Positions 9,630 through 19,455 of a DNA stretch of 42,228 bases are shown here, in pieces. Each line of letters begins with the position of its first letter. The stretch's first letter is position 1. The notes under the pieces were generated by a model. The model was not told the DNA's origin. It saw only the letters and a program-made list of their open reading frames with translations, and made no database searches. Made by a program: the position numbers and the translations under genes. The DNA comes from an uncultured Gammaproteobacteria bacterium (lineage in GTDB: Bacteria > Pseudomonadota > Gammaproteobacteria > DRJJ01), in the NCBI GenBank assembly GCA_947258795.1, contig CAMYJU010000021.1:1-42228 (forward strand). The letters are read 5' to 3'.

Positions 9630-10063
9630 GGCTACTGTTCATTGCCTGAATAGCATCCTGTCATCCACTCATAATATCGGAAATAGCTATAATGCTACTG
9701 TCCTTTTCATCATATAAATCTTATCAATCCTTGCTTTGCACCTGATCACCCTAGCAATCACACTACAGCTCTTCCAACAAGCGAAAGAATTAACAAACAA
9801 GCCAGCAATATTGCCTAAAACAATACCATCTATAGGCTTATAGTTTATGGTATTCCAATGTCAATCAGGCGTAGTGAAATGGTCAAAATACCTGCTACGC
9901 TAGTGATAAAGACAATATAAAGAAATTCGCGCTGCGAATTGATGAACATGGCGATCCGCAGGGATGTACACACTTCACTGTTGTACATAGAAACTTCTTA
10001 TCAGGCGTACATCGCCAATATCAGTATTAAGCTTAACCATCAGAATATAAAGGAGATTCGATT
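9630..10063. other. AT-rich gene-free spacer with nested inverted repeats
   Basis: No ORF with gene-like features is seen. It holds a perfect hairpin AATTCGC-GCT-GCGAATT (9924-9940) and, closer to the next gene, repeated TGTACA-type palindromes flanked by GGCGAT / ATCGCC arms (about 9951-10016). These could form a structured leader for the S41 peptidase gene. No classical promoter stands out. Confidence 0.4.
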
Positions 10064-12091
10064 ATGGACCTAATCAGAACAAAAGAGATTTCAAAGAGTG
10101 TCACAACACGAAAACGAAATTCAAAACGCAAGGGAAAACGCAAAACCCCGACTTCCCTGAAGTTCCTGAAAAGCACTCATACCGTAATCAGAATGCATCT
10201 GGCAGCCGCTAGTGACCTGCCCACCTTCCTGGAAACCGCCGGCGCACTAAACCTTAAAGGACGCAGGAAATTGGTCGAGCAGGCACTGGTGCTGATCGAT
10301 GAAAATTTCGTTCATCTGCCATTAAAAGAGTCTATGCACGGTGTAGATCCAGTACAAAAACTACGCTTGCTGCAGCACCAGCTCGACCAGACTACAACAT
10401 CCAAAATGGGAAGCGAGTTTGAATTTCATCGTGAGATGATCAATATTTTTAACTCAGTGCGTGATTTGCATACCAACTACCTGCTTCCAGCGCCGTTTGC
10501 GGACAAGGTGGCATTTCTGCCGTTCGATATTGAGGAGTGTTTCGATAACGGCAAGCCACACTATATTGCGTCCCATCTGGTGCAGGGGTTTACCCACCCG
10601 CATTTCAAAAAAGGGGTCGAAATCACCATGTGGAATGGTATCCCGATCGACCGGGCGATAGCCATCTCTGCCGACAAGCATGCCGGCAGCAATCTCGCAG
10701 CACGTCATGTACGGGGAATCGACGGGCTGACCATCCGGGCACTCAGGAGAGCGCTGCCACCCGATGAGATGTGGGTAGTCATAGGCTATACCGATCTTCA
10801 TGGTGTAGAACGCGAGATGCGACAGGACTGGATCGTAACACCTACACTGCCGGATACCGGTGGCGTTGATACAGATTCCAGAACGACAGCAGCCGCATCA
10901 CAGGGTATCGATATTGAAGCAGATATTGTCCAGCGCACGCGGAAAATGCTGTTTGCACCGAAGGTAATCGCCGAGGAAAGAAAACATCACAAGATCTCGA
11001 AACATAAAGCCGGTTCGGGCCAATCGCTAACTTCGACTATGCCGGGCGTGTTCAGCGCGAAGAATGTTTCCACACCATCCGGTGAATTCGGTTACATTCG
11101 CATTTTCACTTTCAGTGTTAATAATCCGGAAGCATTTATTAATGAATTCATTCGTCTGGTCGAACTATTGCCACAGCAAGGCCTGATTGTGGATGTCCGT
11201 GGCAATGGCGGTGGGCACATCTATGCCAGTGAAGGCCTGCTACAGGTATTGACCAATGTGGACATCACACCGGAGCCAACCCAGTTCATCAACACACCTT
11301 TAAACCTGCGCATGTGCAAACGGCACGAGACCAATCCGACCGGCCAGATCGACCTGGGTCCGTGGACAGAATCGATTAACCAGTCGGTTGAAACCGGTGC
11401 GATTTATTCTCGTGGATTCCCGATTACACCGACCGAATTTGCGAACATGAAAGGACAGAAATACCACGGACCGGTAGTGCTGATTACCGATGCACGCTGT
11501 TATAGCGCAACCGATATCTTTGCGGCCGGATTCAAGGATCATGAGATTGGTCACATCCTCGGCGTGGACGACAATACCGGGGCCGGCGGTGCCAACGTCT
11601 GGACACACGGCCTGTTACAGGCGCTGTTACAGTTCCCTCCCCCGGCTGATCCTGAGTCCCCATACAAGAACCTGCCGAACGGGGCGGATATGCGCGTTGC
11701 AATACGCCGGACCTTACGGGTTGGTGATCAGTCCGGCACCCCGCTGGAAGACCTGGGCGTCACCCCTGACTCGCGTCATGCGATGACAGAAGATGACCTG
11801 CTGAATGGTAACGTAGACCTGATTAACAGGGCCGGGAAGATCCTAAAAAACATGCCGGTCAGACAACTGGGTATCACCACCAGCCAGTCCGGCTCTACCC
11901 TGAATATTCAGGCAACGACCATTGGTCTGTCGCGCCTCGATACCTATATCGATGGCAGACCGATGAAAAGTATTGATATCAGTAATGGTACGCATAACTT
12001 TCAGGTCACCAGGCCTGCTGGCGCCACGTTGCTGGAGTTCGCCGGTTACAAGAATGGTGACTTTGTCGCCGCAAGGAAAATAGAGCTCTGA
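10064..12091 (+). CDS. S41-family (C-terminal processing-like) peptidase
   Basis: A 675-residue protein. The catalytic core has the S41 hallmarks: FGYIRIFTF (about 342-350), DVRGNGGG (377-384) and ARCYSATDIFAAGFKDHEIG, where Ser481 in CYSATD is the expected nucleophile. A PDZ-like stretch (KGVEITMWNGIPIDRAIA, about 183-200) precedes the core, and an N-terminal helical region includes RDLHTNYLLP (133-142), seen in atypical S41 members. The C-terminal ~100 residues look like a beta-sandwich. Oddities: the N-terminus is strongly basic (about 15 Lys/Arg in the first 37) with no signal peptide or membrane anchor, although most S41 proteases are exported. The ATG is preceded by AAGGAG. Substrate is unknown. 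Confidence 0.88.
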   Translation: MDLIRTKEISKSVTTRKRNSKRKGKRKTPTSLKFLKSTHTVIRMHLAAASDLPTFLETAGALNLKGRRKLVEQALVLIDENFVHLPLKESMHGVDPVQKLRLLQHQLDQTTTSKMGSEFEFHREMINIFNSVRDLHTNYLLPAPFADKVAFLPFDIEECFDNGKPHYIASHLVQGFTHPHFKKGVEITMWNGIPIDRAIAISADKHAGSNLAARHVRGIDGLTIRALRRALPPDEMWVVIGYTDLHGVEREMRQDWIVTPTLPDTGGVDTDSRTTAAASQGIDIEADIVQRTRKMLFAPKVIAEERKHHKISKHKAGSGQSLTSTMPGVFSAKNVSTPSGEFGYIRIFTFSVNNPEAFINEFIRLVELLPQQGLIVDVRGNGGGHIYASEGLLQVLTNVDITPEPTQFINTPLNLRMCKRHETNPTGQIDLGPWTESINQSVETGAIYSRGFPITPTEFANMKGQKYHGPVVLITDARCYSATDIFAAGFKDHEIGHILGVDDNTGAGGANVWTHGLLQALLQFPPPADPESPYKNLPNGADMRVAIRRTLRVGDQSGTPLEDLGVTPDSRHAMTEDDLLNGNVDLINRAGKILKNMPVRQLGITTSQSGSTLNIQATTIGLSRLDTYIDGRPMKSIDISNGTHNFQVTRPAGATLLEFAGYKNGDFVAARKIEL

Positions 12092-12144
12092 AGACTATCG
12101 GTCATACGTAATTCAAAGGGCTTGGACACCACTGTCCCTTTAAC

Positions 12145-12180
12145 GCCCTCTCCCTAAGGGAGAGGGTTGGGGTGAAGGGA
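12145..12180. repeat. CCCTCTCCCT/AGGGAGAGGG dispersed palindrome
   Basis: CCCTCTCCCT (12146-12155) and AGGGAGAGGG (12157-12166) are a perfect 10-bp inverted repeat followed by TTGGGGTGAAGGG. The same core is a common intergenic repeat in proteobacteria. It lies 54 nt after the S41 gene and lacks a T-run, so it is annotated as a repeat rather than a terminator. Confidence 0.65.
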
Positions 12181-12355
12181 TTTCTCCTGTTATCAAATTT
12201 CCAATTATCATGTCACCAGTAATTAGAGAACGGTTAGATCGCTATAAACCAAGAACTTACCCTGTATAACGGTTATCTTTCAGTTTCCACAGCACAATAT
12301 GTTTTATCATGATTTTCCGATCTGGTACGAATATCTTGAAAATTTCAACGTGACA

Positions 12356-12601
12356 TCAACCCTGATTATATAAATAAAGCCCCAAAACTATCAGGATTGC
12401 CACTACCAGCATAAGCCTGCCAAGCCCCATTCTGAAGCCTTTCCTCTGGCGTAACAGCATCCGCAGTTCAGCATCAGATACGCCGCTACAATGCGGGCAT
12501 TCAGTCAAAGGTTTTTCGTATAGCAGACCACACCTTTTACAAAGCGTCTGCCCCTCTCTCTTTTGTACACTCTTTCTTACCCGATATGCATGCCACCACA
12601 T
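12356..12601 (-). CDS. Small zinc-ribbon protein with C-terminal membrane anchor
   Basis: An 81-residue protein with two CxxC knuckles (CKRC at about 21-24 and CPHC at about 35-38), which should bind one zinc. A short basic helix follows (LLRQRKGFRMGLGR), then a single hydrophobic segment at the extreme C-terminus (LMLVVAILIVLGLYLY), i.e. a tail-anchored cytoplasm-facing zinc ribbon. I do not recognise a named family. It lies 58 nt downstream of der on the same strand and may be the last gene of that transcript. Confidence 0.75.
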   Translation of the reverse strand: MWWHAYRVRKSVQKREGQTLCKRCGLLYEKPLTECPHCSGVSDAELRMLLRQRKGFRMGLGRLMLVVAILIVLGLYLYNQG

Positions 12602-12659
12602 AGCTTATCCGCTTATTGAGATCTGATTGACCTGCAAGACCATCTGTCACGATTGCGCT

Positions 12660-14057
12660 TTATTTCTTCATCCGTGCCGATTTGGCCAGGTTACGTTTGC
12701 GCGCCGCTTGCCTTGAGTCCGGTTTTGCTGATGACTTCTGATACGGATTCTTGCCGGTTTTGAATTCCAGCCTTATCGGTGTGCCCTTGAGTTTGAGCAG
12801 TTTACGGAAGGTATTGACCAGGTAACGCCGGTAGGCCTCGGGCAGTTTGTCGCACTGGTTGCCATGGATCACTATCACTGGCGGATTACGCCCGCCCTGG
12901 TGGGCATAACGCAGCTTGATGCGGCGATTGTGCACCATCGGTGGCTGATGCATTTCCACCGCCTGTTCCAGTACCCGGGTCAGCTCCGGTGTGGCCAGCT
13001 TGCAAGTCGCCGAACGATAAGCCTGCCTGACCGATTTGAACAAGTTTCCAACCCCGGTACCATGCAGGGCGGATATAAAGTGAATATCGGCGTAATCCAG
13101 ATACGGCAAACGAAAATCGATTTCGCTCTTGATGCGACTGCGTTGTTCCTGTTGCAGGCCATCCCATTTATTCACTGCGAGTACCAGTGCGCGCCCGGCA
13201 TCAGTGACATGACCCAGCAGGGTCGCGTCCTGGTCGGCGATCTCCTGCCGTGCGTCCAGCACCATGATCACCACATTGGCCGACTCGATCGCCTGCATGG
13301 CCTTGATCACGCTGTATTTCTCGACGAAATCATGTACCCGGCTGCGGCGTCGTACACCGGCGGTATCGATCAGAGTATAGGATTGTCCGTCACGCTCGAA
13401 CGGAATAAAGATACTGTCACGGGTGGTGCCGGGCATATCCATCGCGACCATGCGGTCTTCACCGAGCAGGCGGTTGACCAGCGTGGACTTGCCGACATTC
13501 GGTCGCCCGATGATCGCAACCTTGATCCCTTCTTCTACGCCCTGCTGTTCAATTTCCTGCTGGGCTTCGACGTAGGGCTCCAGCAGTTTTTCCATCATCT
13601 GCCTGATACCGCGATTCTGGGCTGCCGCAATCGCTACGGGTTCACCACATCCGAGAGAATAAAACTCGGTGGTCGCGTTTTCAACGTTGATGCCGTCGAT
13701 CTTGTTCATGACCAGTTGTATCGGTTTGTTATAACGGCGCAGCCCGGACAGGATGTTTTCATCTGCGCTGTTCAATCCATCCCGCGCATCGACCAGGAAC
13801 AGGATCAGGTTCGATTCGTCTATCGCGGCGCGCGTCTGTTGCGCCATTAACTCATCGATGGTCTCACTCTCATCGGTCAGACCACCGGTATCAACGACGA
13901 TATAGGCAGCCGGGCCGAGACAGCCCCGACCGTATTGCCGATCACGTGTCAGGCCAGGACGATCGGCGACCAGCGCGTCACGACTGCGCGTGAGCTGGTT
14001 GAATAAGGTGGATTTGCCGACATTGGGACGGCCGACGATTGCGATGACAGGTATCAT
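12660..14057 (-). CDS. der: Ribosome biogenesis GTPase Der (EngA)
   Basis: Double-GTPase needed for late 50S subunit maturation. The 465 residues carry two tandem G domains, each with GRPNVGKST (9-17 and 184-192), DTGG/DTAG switch-II motifs and NKID (118-121) / NKWD guanine-specificity motifs. A C-terminal KH-like domain with GTPIRLEFK and a lysine/arginine-rich tail follow. The length fits gammaproteobacterial Der (~490). It lies 18 nt after bamB, the usual bamB-der order, so it is part of the rlmN...der block. Confidence 0.98.
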   Translation of the reverse strand: MIPVIAIVGRPNVGKSTLFNQLTRSRDALVADRPGLTRDRQYGRGCLGPAAYIVVDTGGLTDESETIDELMAQQTRAAIDESNLILFLVDARDGLNSADENILSGLRRYNKPIQLVMNKIDGINVENATTEFYSLGCGEPVAIAAAQNRGIRQMMEKLLEPYVEAQQEIEQQGVEEGIKVAIIGRPNVGKSTLVNRLLGEDRMVAMDMPGTTRDSIFIPFERDGQSYTLIDTAGVRRRSRVHDFVEKYSVIKAMQAIESANVVIMVLDARQEIADQDATLLGHVTDAGRALVLAVNKWDGLQQEQRSRIKSEIDFRLPYLDYADIHFISALHGTGVGNLFKSVRQAYRSATCKLATPELTRVLEQAVEMHQPPMVHNRRIKLRYAHQGGRNPPVIVIHGNQCDKLPEAYRRYLVNTFRKLLKLKGTPIRLEFKTGKNPYQKSSAKPDSRQAARKRNLAKSARMKK

Positions 14058-14075
14058 TTAAAAAGATCCGCAGGC

Positions 14076-15257
14076 TCATCTGGTCTCTTTCAGGATCTCA
14101 AGCATGGTCACTTCACCACTACGGCCCAGCGCCACAAAACGCGTGTCGGAAAGAACCCGCATACTGGCGATACCGCTATCATCGATACGCTTGCGATCTG
14201 ATAAATGCCCGTCACTGACATCGAAGGCATGAATATAACCTTCCAGGTCGGCAACCAGTACATGATCACCAACCACGACAGGCGCACCCAGACGACGTGC
14301 ATGCAACATATCCTGTTTCCAGTAGGAAGCACCGGTGCGTCTGTCTATGGCCCAGATGTGATCCTGATCGTCAACGACGAATAGTCGCGAGCCGGCGATG
14401 GTGACACCCGCAAAAATGGACAGGTCCCGGCTCCACATCGGCTGGCCGCTGGACTGCGTGATCGCAGACAGCTTGCCATTATACGAGGCCACGTAAACCA
14501 CTCCCTGATCGACAACCGGATCTGCATCAATATCGACCATGCGCTGTAACTCGGTGGAACCGCGCGGTATCGTAACCGCCTTGTCCCATGTTATCTGACC
14601 ATCTTCTTCAGCCAGTGAAACCAGGTGGCCATCATCCAGGCCGACCAGCACCTGCCCTGCCTTCGCTACCGGTCTGCTGACGCCACGCAGGGACAACAAG
14701 GGTTGCCGGCGCTTGTAGGTCCAGACAGGACGTCCGTCCGCCTTGTTCACGGCCGTTACGCGCCCGTCACTCATACGCACTATCACCTTGTCAAAGGTGA
14801 CCGTCGGCAAAGCCAGTACCTCACTGCTCAGCGAGGTACGCCACAGCTCATCGCCCTTTTCGGCAGACACGGCGACCAGTTCGGCTTCCGGTGTACCCAG
14901 GTATAGTACGCCTTCACTGTGTACCGGGCCTGACTTGACCCGGATCCCGGTCTTACGACTCCATTTGGCAGTACCGGTATCCGGGTCTATTGCGGTCAGG
15001 AAACCCTTGTAATCGACCACAAAGGCTGTCTTATCCGTTAACGCAACCTGAAGATTCTGGTTTTTACTCCCCTCATCAACATCCAGATACCAGCGCTCGG
15101 TTATATTGATATCGGGTTTGAATTCAACCAGTTCTGCCGGCGGGTCGACGTTATCCGTACCCGCAAAATAGTCTGTCAGCCACGCACAGGACGTCAGGGA
15201 CAGCGCCCCCAGTCCTGCAATTACAATTTTGAATAGTTTCTTCACAACGGTTTCCAT
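14076..15257 (-). CDS. bamB: Outer membrane assembly lipoprotein BamB
   Basis: Lipoprotein subunit of the BAM complex that inserts beta-barrel proteins into the outer membrane. A lipoprotein signal peptide ends in the lipobox LTSC (Cys at about residue 24). The rest is an eight-bladed beta-propeller of PQQ-like repeats (GTAKWSRKTG, GDELWRTSL, GRPVWTYKR, GQITWDKAV, GQPMWSRDL, GASYWKQDM). Length of 393 matches the E. coli protein. The ATG at 15257 is directly preceded by an in-frame TTG, and a GTG five codons on is also possible; all keep the signal peptide. It follows the YfgM homologue by about 25 nt and precedes der, as in E. coli. Confidence 0.97.
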   Translation of the reverse strand: METVVKKLFKIVIAGLGALSLTSCAWLTDYFAGTDNVDPPAELVEFKPDINITERWYLDVDEGSKNQNLQVALTDKTAFVVDYKGFLTAIDPDTGTAKWSRKTGIRVKSGPVHSEGVLYLGTPEAELVAVSAEKGDELWRTSLSSEVLALPTVTFDKVIVRMSDGRVTAVNKADGRPVWTYKRRQPLLSLRGVSRPVAKAGQVLVGLDDGHLVSLAEEDGQITWDKAVTIPRGSTELQRMVDIDADPVVDQGVVYVASYNGKLSAITQSSGQPMWSRDLSIFAGVTIAGSRLFVVDDQDHIWAIDRRTGASYWKQDMLHARRLGAPVVVGDHVLVADLEGYIHAFDVSDGHLSDRKRIDDSGIASMRVLSDTRFVALGRSGEVTMLEILKETR

Positions 15258-15283
15258 CAATTTACGGCGGATGGCCTGATTGC

Positions 15284-15940
15284 CTATGATTGCCCACTGC
15301 CCTGGGCAGCGTCAGACAGTTCGTTCGCTTTCATCTCCAGTAACACGCGTGTACGCGAACCCGGGGGCAGCATCAACAGACTGGTCTGGTATGCCAGGTA
15401 GGCCTTGTTACGATCACCCTTTTTCACATAAGCATCGCCGCGCAGCTCTTCATAGCGGGCCTGGTAGGCGGCCATATCCGTCACTTCAAGCAGCTTCAGC
15501 ACTTCATCTGCCTTGTCCTGCTCCAGCAGTACCTGTGCCAGACGCAGTCGACTGATATGGGATATCCCGTCTATGGCGCTGCTATCCATTGCCCAGCGCA
15601 GCAACTCGGCAGCCTGATCCAGTTGCTTTTCATCAACTGCGTATTTTGCCAGTGCCAGCGATGCGATCACCGCATAACTGGATTCCGGATACTCCGTTCT
15701 TATCGCCTGGTTCTGTGCGACCGCCGACTCCATGTTCTTTTGCTCGATCATGCCCATGATGCGCACATAGGCATTGGATGCCGCGGCCATCTGGTTTTCG
15801 TTATATTCCGTCCAGGCGCGCCATCCAAACAGGGCGGACAGGCCCAGCACCACACCCACGATCAACGAGGTACCGTTTTCCTTCCACCATTTTTTTATCG
15901 CTTCTAGCTGTTCGTCTTCGGTGCTGAATTCATCAACCAC
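15284..15940 (-). CDS. yfgM: YfgM-family TPR protein, SecYEG-associated
   Basis: Membrane-anchored TPR protein; in E. coli YfgM works with PpiD at the SecYEG translocon. A short cytoplasmic N-terminus (EQLEAIKKWWKENG) precedes one transmembrane helix (TSLIVGVVLGLSALFGW), and the periplasmic part is made of TPR-like helices (SSYAVIASLALAKYAV, ISRLRLAQVLLEQDKADEVLKLLE). I chose the GTG at 15940 (218 residues): it has AGGAG six nt upstream and aligns with the E. coli N-terminus. A GTG at 15967 would add nine residues but has no ribosome site and would overlap hisS. Context hisS-yfgM-bamB is conserved. Confidence 0.93.
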   Translation of the reverse strand: MVDEFSTEDEQLEAIKKWWKENGTSLIVGVVLGLSALFGWRAWTEYNENQMAAASNAYVRIMGMIEQKNMESAVAQNQAIRTEYPESSYAVIASLALAKYAVDEKQLDQAAELLRWAMDSSAIDGISHISRLRLAQVLLEQDKADEVLKLLEVTDMAAYQARYEELRGDAYVKKGDRNKAYLAYQTSLLMLPPGSRTRVLLEMKANELSDAAQGSGQS

Positions 15941-15953
15941 GGCATGCTCCTGT

Positions 15954-17255
15954 TTATACTGTTCCACTTATATTCTGACCGGTCAGGCCAAACTGTTGAT
16001 CGAGAAACTCAGCCAGCTTTTCCTGTTTGACCTCGGCCTGTTCTGTGTCTGCGCGTAAATACTTGACGCCGACCGTCCCGGATGCCAGTTCATCGTCACC
16101 GATCAGTAACGCCAGCTGTGCACCTGATCGATCGGCACGCTTGAACTGCGCCTTGAAACTGCCGCCACCACAGTTGCTGATCAGTCTCAGGCCTGGCAGG
16201 TGATGACGACACTGCTCAGCCAGCACCATACCCTGCAGACTGGCCGCGTCACCAACCATGACCAGATAGGCGTGCGCGGCGTTATCCGGCATTTCCGCCT
16301 GCTCCTCAACCAGCATTTCGGCCAGGCGTTCCATGCCCAACGCAAAACCGGCCGCATAGGTGGCCTTGCCACCCATCATCTCGACCAGGCTGTCATAGCG
16401 CCCACCGGCACATATTGTACCCTGTGCGCCCAGGCTTTCGGTAATCCATTCGAATACGGTGTGACTGTAATAATCCAGCCCGCGCACCAGGCGGGTATTC
16501 ACATGATAGGCAATACCGGCCTGGTCCAGTAACGCGCACAGGCGCAAAAAATGCTCACGGGAATCATCCCCGATTTGATCCATCAGCCTGGGCGCGGCCT
16601 CGATCAGCGCCTGCATGCCCGGATTCTTGCTGTCCAGGATGCGCAGTGGATTGCTGTGCAATCGTCGCGCGCTGTCCTCATCCAGCAGGTCGGTATGCTG
16701 CGAAAAATAATCTACCAGCAACTGACGATAGGCCTTGCGTTCCTCGGTATGACCCAGGGTATTCAGTTCCAGGCGCACTTCCTTCAGGCCCAGGGCCTGC
16801 CACAAGCGTGCGCACATACTGATCAGCTCGAACTCGATTTCCGCTCCGGTCATGCCAAAGGTCTCCACCCCGATCTGGTGGAACTGGCGATAGCGACCGC
16901 GCTGTGGCCGCTCATGACGGAACATCGGCCCATTATACCAGAGTCGCTGTATCTGGTTGTGTAACAGCCCATGCTCGATACCGGCACGAACACAACTGGC
17001 CGTTCCCTCGGGACGCAGACTGAGGCTGTCACCATTGCGGTCTTCGAAGATGTACATCTCCTTCTCGACGATATCGGTTACCTCGCCGATCGAGCGTTTG
17101 AACAAATCGGTTTTCTCGACCAACGGCATGCGTATTTCTTCATAGCCGTAGGCACGGAACAGGTCGCGCGCCGCCTGCTCGATGTGCTGCCAGATCACGG
17201 TCTGTTCCGGCAAGATGTCATGCATGCCGCGTATTGCTTTGATTTGCTTACTCAA
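15954..17255 (-). CDS. hisS: Histidyl-tRNA synthetase
   Basis: Class II aminoacyl-tRNA synthetase charging tRNA-His. Motif 2 is in [21 protein letters not shown], the histidine-specific signatures [15 protein letters not shown] and [14 protein letters not shown] are present, and the C-terminal anticodon-binding domain covers about the last 95 residues. I placed the start at the TTG at 17255 (433 residues) because [15 protein letters not shown] then aligns position for position with the N-terminus of E. coli HisRS, with GGA 7 nt before. A longer GTG form from 17327, directly after an in-frame TGA and overlapping the ispG end, would add 24 residues unlike the family. Confidence is high for function and moderate for the start. 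Confidence 0.96.
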   Translation of the reverse strand: MSKQIKAIRGMHDILPEQTVIWQHIEQAARDLFRAYGYEEIRMPLVEKTDLFKRSIGEVTDIVEKEMYIFEDRNGDSLSLRPEGTASCVRAGIEHGLLHNQIQRLWYNGPMFRHERPQRGRYRQFHQIGVETFGMTGAEIEFELISMCARLWQALGLKEVRLELNTLGHTEERKAYRQLLVDYFSQHTDLLDEDSARRLHSNPLRILDSKNPGMQALIEAAPRLMDQIGDDSREHFLRLCALLDQAGIAYHVNTRLVRGLDYYSHTVFEWITESLGAQGTICAGGRYDSLVEMMGGKATYAAGFALGMERLAEMLVEEQAEMPDNAAHAYLVMVGDAASLQGMVLAEQCRHHLPGLRLISNCGGGSFKAQFKRADRSGAQLALLIGDDELASGTVGVKYLRADTEQAEVKQEKLAEFLDQQFGLTGQNISGTV

Positions 17256-17316
17256 TGATTTATCCAGGGGTCGGTTTTTGGCTACAGCGGGTATTGTTCC
17301 TGTTTTATGGGCCAGG

Positions 17317-18438
17317 TCAAGAGACACTCACCTGTATCGCGGGTTTGCCTGAAGACGACTGCTGCTTCTGGATCTCGATTTGTTCACGTATCACTTTTTC
17401 AAGTTCGTTAACCAGCTCATCATTTTCGACCTTGTGCGACGGCTTGCCATCCACATACAGCAGATTCGGTGAGCCACCGGTCAGACCGACCTTGACCTCG
17501 CGCGCCTCTCCGGGTCCGTTGACCACACAGCCAATGACCGCAACATCAATCGGCTCGATGATGTCTTCAAGGCGTGATTCCAGCGCATTGACGGTCGCGA
17601 TCACATCAAAGTTCTGGCGCGAGCAGGACGGGCACGCAATCAGGTTCACGCCCTTGCTGCGTATATGCAGGCTTTTCAGGATATCGAATCCCACCTTGAT
17701 CTCTTCGACCGGGTTCGCGGCCAGGGACACGCGAATGGTATCGCCAATGCCATCAGCCAGCAGCATACCGAGCCCGATAGCCGATTTGACCGCGCCGGCA
17801 CGGGCACCACCCGCCTCGGTAATACCCAGATGCAGGGGCTGCTCGATCTGGCCGGCCAGATCACGGTAGGCAGCCACGGTCATGAATACATCCGATGCCT
17901 TCAGGCTGACCTTGTAATCCTGGAAATCCAGACGATCGAGGATATCGATGTGACGCAGGGCCGACTCGACCAGGGCATGCGGAGTCGGCTCACCGTATTT
18001 CTTTTGCAGATCTTTTTCGAGCGAACCGGCATTGACGCCGATACGAATCGGAATACCCTTGTCACGGGCACTGTCGACGACGGCGCGCACACGGTCTTCA
18101 CGGCCAATGTTACCCGGGTTGATACGCAGGCAATCCACGCCCAGTTTTGCCACACGCAATGCGATGCGGTAATCAAAATGGATATCGGCGATCAGGGGCA
18201 GGCTGACCTGCTGGCGAATCCGGCCAAACGCCTCGGCCGCCTCCTGGCTCGGGACCGATACACGCACCATATCCGCACCAGCGGATTGCAGGGCCTGAAT
18301 CTGCCCGACGGTTGCTGCGACATCGCAGGTCTCGGTATTGGTCATACTCTGTACCGAGATCGGCGCATCGCCACCGACCGCTACATCACCAACCATGATC
18401 TGCCGTGATTTTCTTCTGTTAATCGTATGCTGTTTCAT
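17317..18438 (-). CDS. ispG: 4-hydroxy-3-methylbut-2-enyl-diphosphate synthase
   Basis: Fe-S enzyme of the MEP isoprenoid pathway (MEcPP to HMBPP). The N-terminal TIM barrel contains [36 protein letters not shown] and [14 protein letters not shown]. The C-terminal [4Fe-4S] domain has CPSC and the third cysteine in [11 protein letters not shown]. The ATG at 18438 gives 373 residues, matching E. coli (372), with AGG about 9 nt upstream; a TTG five codons earlier is less likely. The enzyme depends on Fe-S clusters made by the neighbouring isc system. Standard position between rodZ and hisS. Confidence 0.98.
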   Translation of the reverse strand: MKQHTINRRKSRQIMVGDVAVGGDAPISVQSMTNTETCDVAATVGQIQALQSAGADMVRVSVPSQEAAEAFGRIRQQVSLPLIADIHFDYRIALRVAKLGVDCLRINPGNIGREDRVRAVVDSARDKGIPIRIGVNAGSLEKDLQKKYGEPTPHALVESALRHIDILDRLDFQDYKVSLKASDVFMTVAAYRDLAGQIEQPLHLGITEAGGARAGAVKSAIGLGMLLADGIGDTIRVSLAANPVEEIKVGFDILKSLHIRSKGVNLIACPSCSRQNFDVIATVNALESRLEDIIEPIDVAVIGCVVNGPGEAREVKVGLTGGSPNLLYVDGKPSHKVENDELVNELEKVIREQIEIQKQQSSSGKPAIQVSVS

Positions 18439-18456
18439 AATTGCTACCTGCAAAGG

Positions 18457-19455
18457 TCATTCAGCTGCAGCCGGTATATCAAATCGTGCCACCTTGCCAC
18501 GAATAAAGGCCTGATGCGAAAAATCCTGGTCATTAACCTTCAGTCTGACCACCGGCGCATTACCCAGCAACACATGCAGGGGTGGCAACCCGGTCAGATT
18601 ATAACGACTGCCCGCTTTAGCCAGACGCATCATCAGGCGCTTCTGGTTGGCGTCATACACTTCCACCCAGGAGGTACCGTCAAATGCGAGCGACAATCGC
18701 ATGCTGTGCTGTGTTGCCACTGCCGTTGTGGTTTCTACCGCGGCCGGTACGACCGGAACCGATACTGCCGGTGCCGGGGCCGGCTCAGTTAACATCGCCG
18801 GTTCAGGGGCCGGCTCTGTGACTTCACCCGTGACATCGCTGTCCCGGCTTTCGGTTTCTGTACCAACCGCCACCGGGGCACCGCTATCGGGTAGTTTCGC
18901 CGCCGGCTCGGTCACGACTTCCGCCCGCTCATTCAGGGCGATGGTGTCGACAGCCTGTTCCTGAGCCGCCACCTGTTGTTCCTGCGCTTGCGCCTGTTGC
19001 TGTACCGGCTGCGCCTCGGTAACATCCATTTGCGGATCCTCACCACTACTCAGCCAGATGATCAATACCAGTAACGAGGTCACGACCAGGCCCGACAGGA
19101 TCACGATATTCGCACCGGGTTTCCGGTCTGGCCTGGCGACCTGCGGTATAGCATCCAGTACCAGTTCCGGTGGCTGCTCGCCGACTATCTGGTTGTACTC
19201 CTCAACCAGTTTGTCACCGTCCACACCGACAATAGCGGCATAGGAGCGTAAATATCCCCTGATATAGGTCGGTGCAGGTAATTTGCCATACTCGGAATTC
19301 TCCAGCGCGCGGACCACATCCACGCCCAGGTGCATGCGTTCAGCAACCACCTCCACGCTGAGCTTGTGTTCATCCCTGGCCTGGCGCAGCAACTGCCCCG
19401 GGCTGAGGTTCTTGTTGCTGCCCTTGTTACCCGGTTTTTTACCCTGCTTACTCAT
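18457..19455 (-). CDS. rodZ: Cytoskeleton protein RodZ
   Basis: Bitopic membrane protein that links MreB filaments to the wall-elongation machinery. A cytoplasmic helix-turn-helix of the HTH_25 type (about 18-90; LSPGQLLRQARDEHKLSVEVVAERMHL, YIRGYLRSYA) is followed by one transmembrane helix (about 115-136). A long Pro/Ala/Glu/Gln-rich periplasmic linker (about 140-245) leads to a C-terminal DUF4115 domain (LSLAFDGTSWVEVYDANQKRL...). The ATG at 19455 is preferred: GGAGG lies just before it and it overlaps the pilF stop by 8 nt. An ATG 13 codons upstream lacks a ribosome site. The linker is compositionally biased but intact. Confidence 0.95.
   Translation of the reverse strand: MSKQGKKPGNKGSNKNLSPGQLLRQARDEHKLSVEVVAERMHLGVDVVRALENSEYGKLPAPTYIRGYLRSYAAIVGVDGDKLVEEYNQIVGEQPPELVLDAIPQVARPDRKPGANIVILSGLVVTSLLVLIIWLSSGEDPQMDVTEAQPVQQQAQAQEQQVAAQEQAVDTIALNERAEVVTEPAAKLPDSGAPVAVGTETESRDSDVTGEVTEPAPEPAMLTEPAPAPAVSVPVVPAAVETTTAVATQHSMRLSLAFDGTSWVEVYDANQKRLMMRLAKAGSRYNLTGLPPLHVLLGNAPVVRLKVNDQDFSHQAFIRGKVARFDIPAAAE

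Noticed and set aside
12145-12180. Terminator for the S41 peptidase gene
   Set aside because: The stem is perfect but has no T-tract on either strand, and the sequence matches a known type of dispersed repeat.
12864-13850. A 328-codon open frame on the plus strand
   Set aside because: It lies entirely antisense to der, whose motifs are all intact; it has low-complexity His/Gln/Arg-rich composition and no ribosome site.
17665-18408. A 247-codon plus-strand frame
   Set aside because: Antisense to ispG; a mirror-image frame of a conserved gene without recognisable domains.
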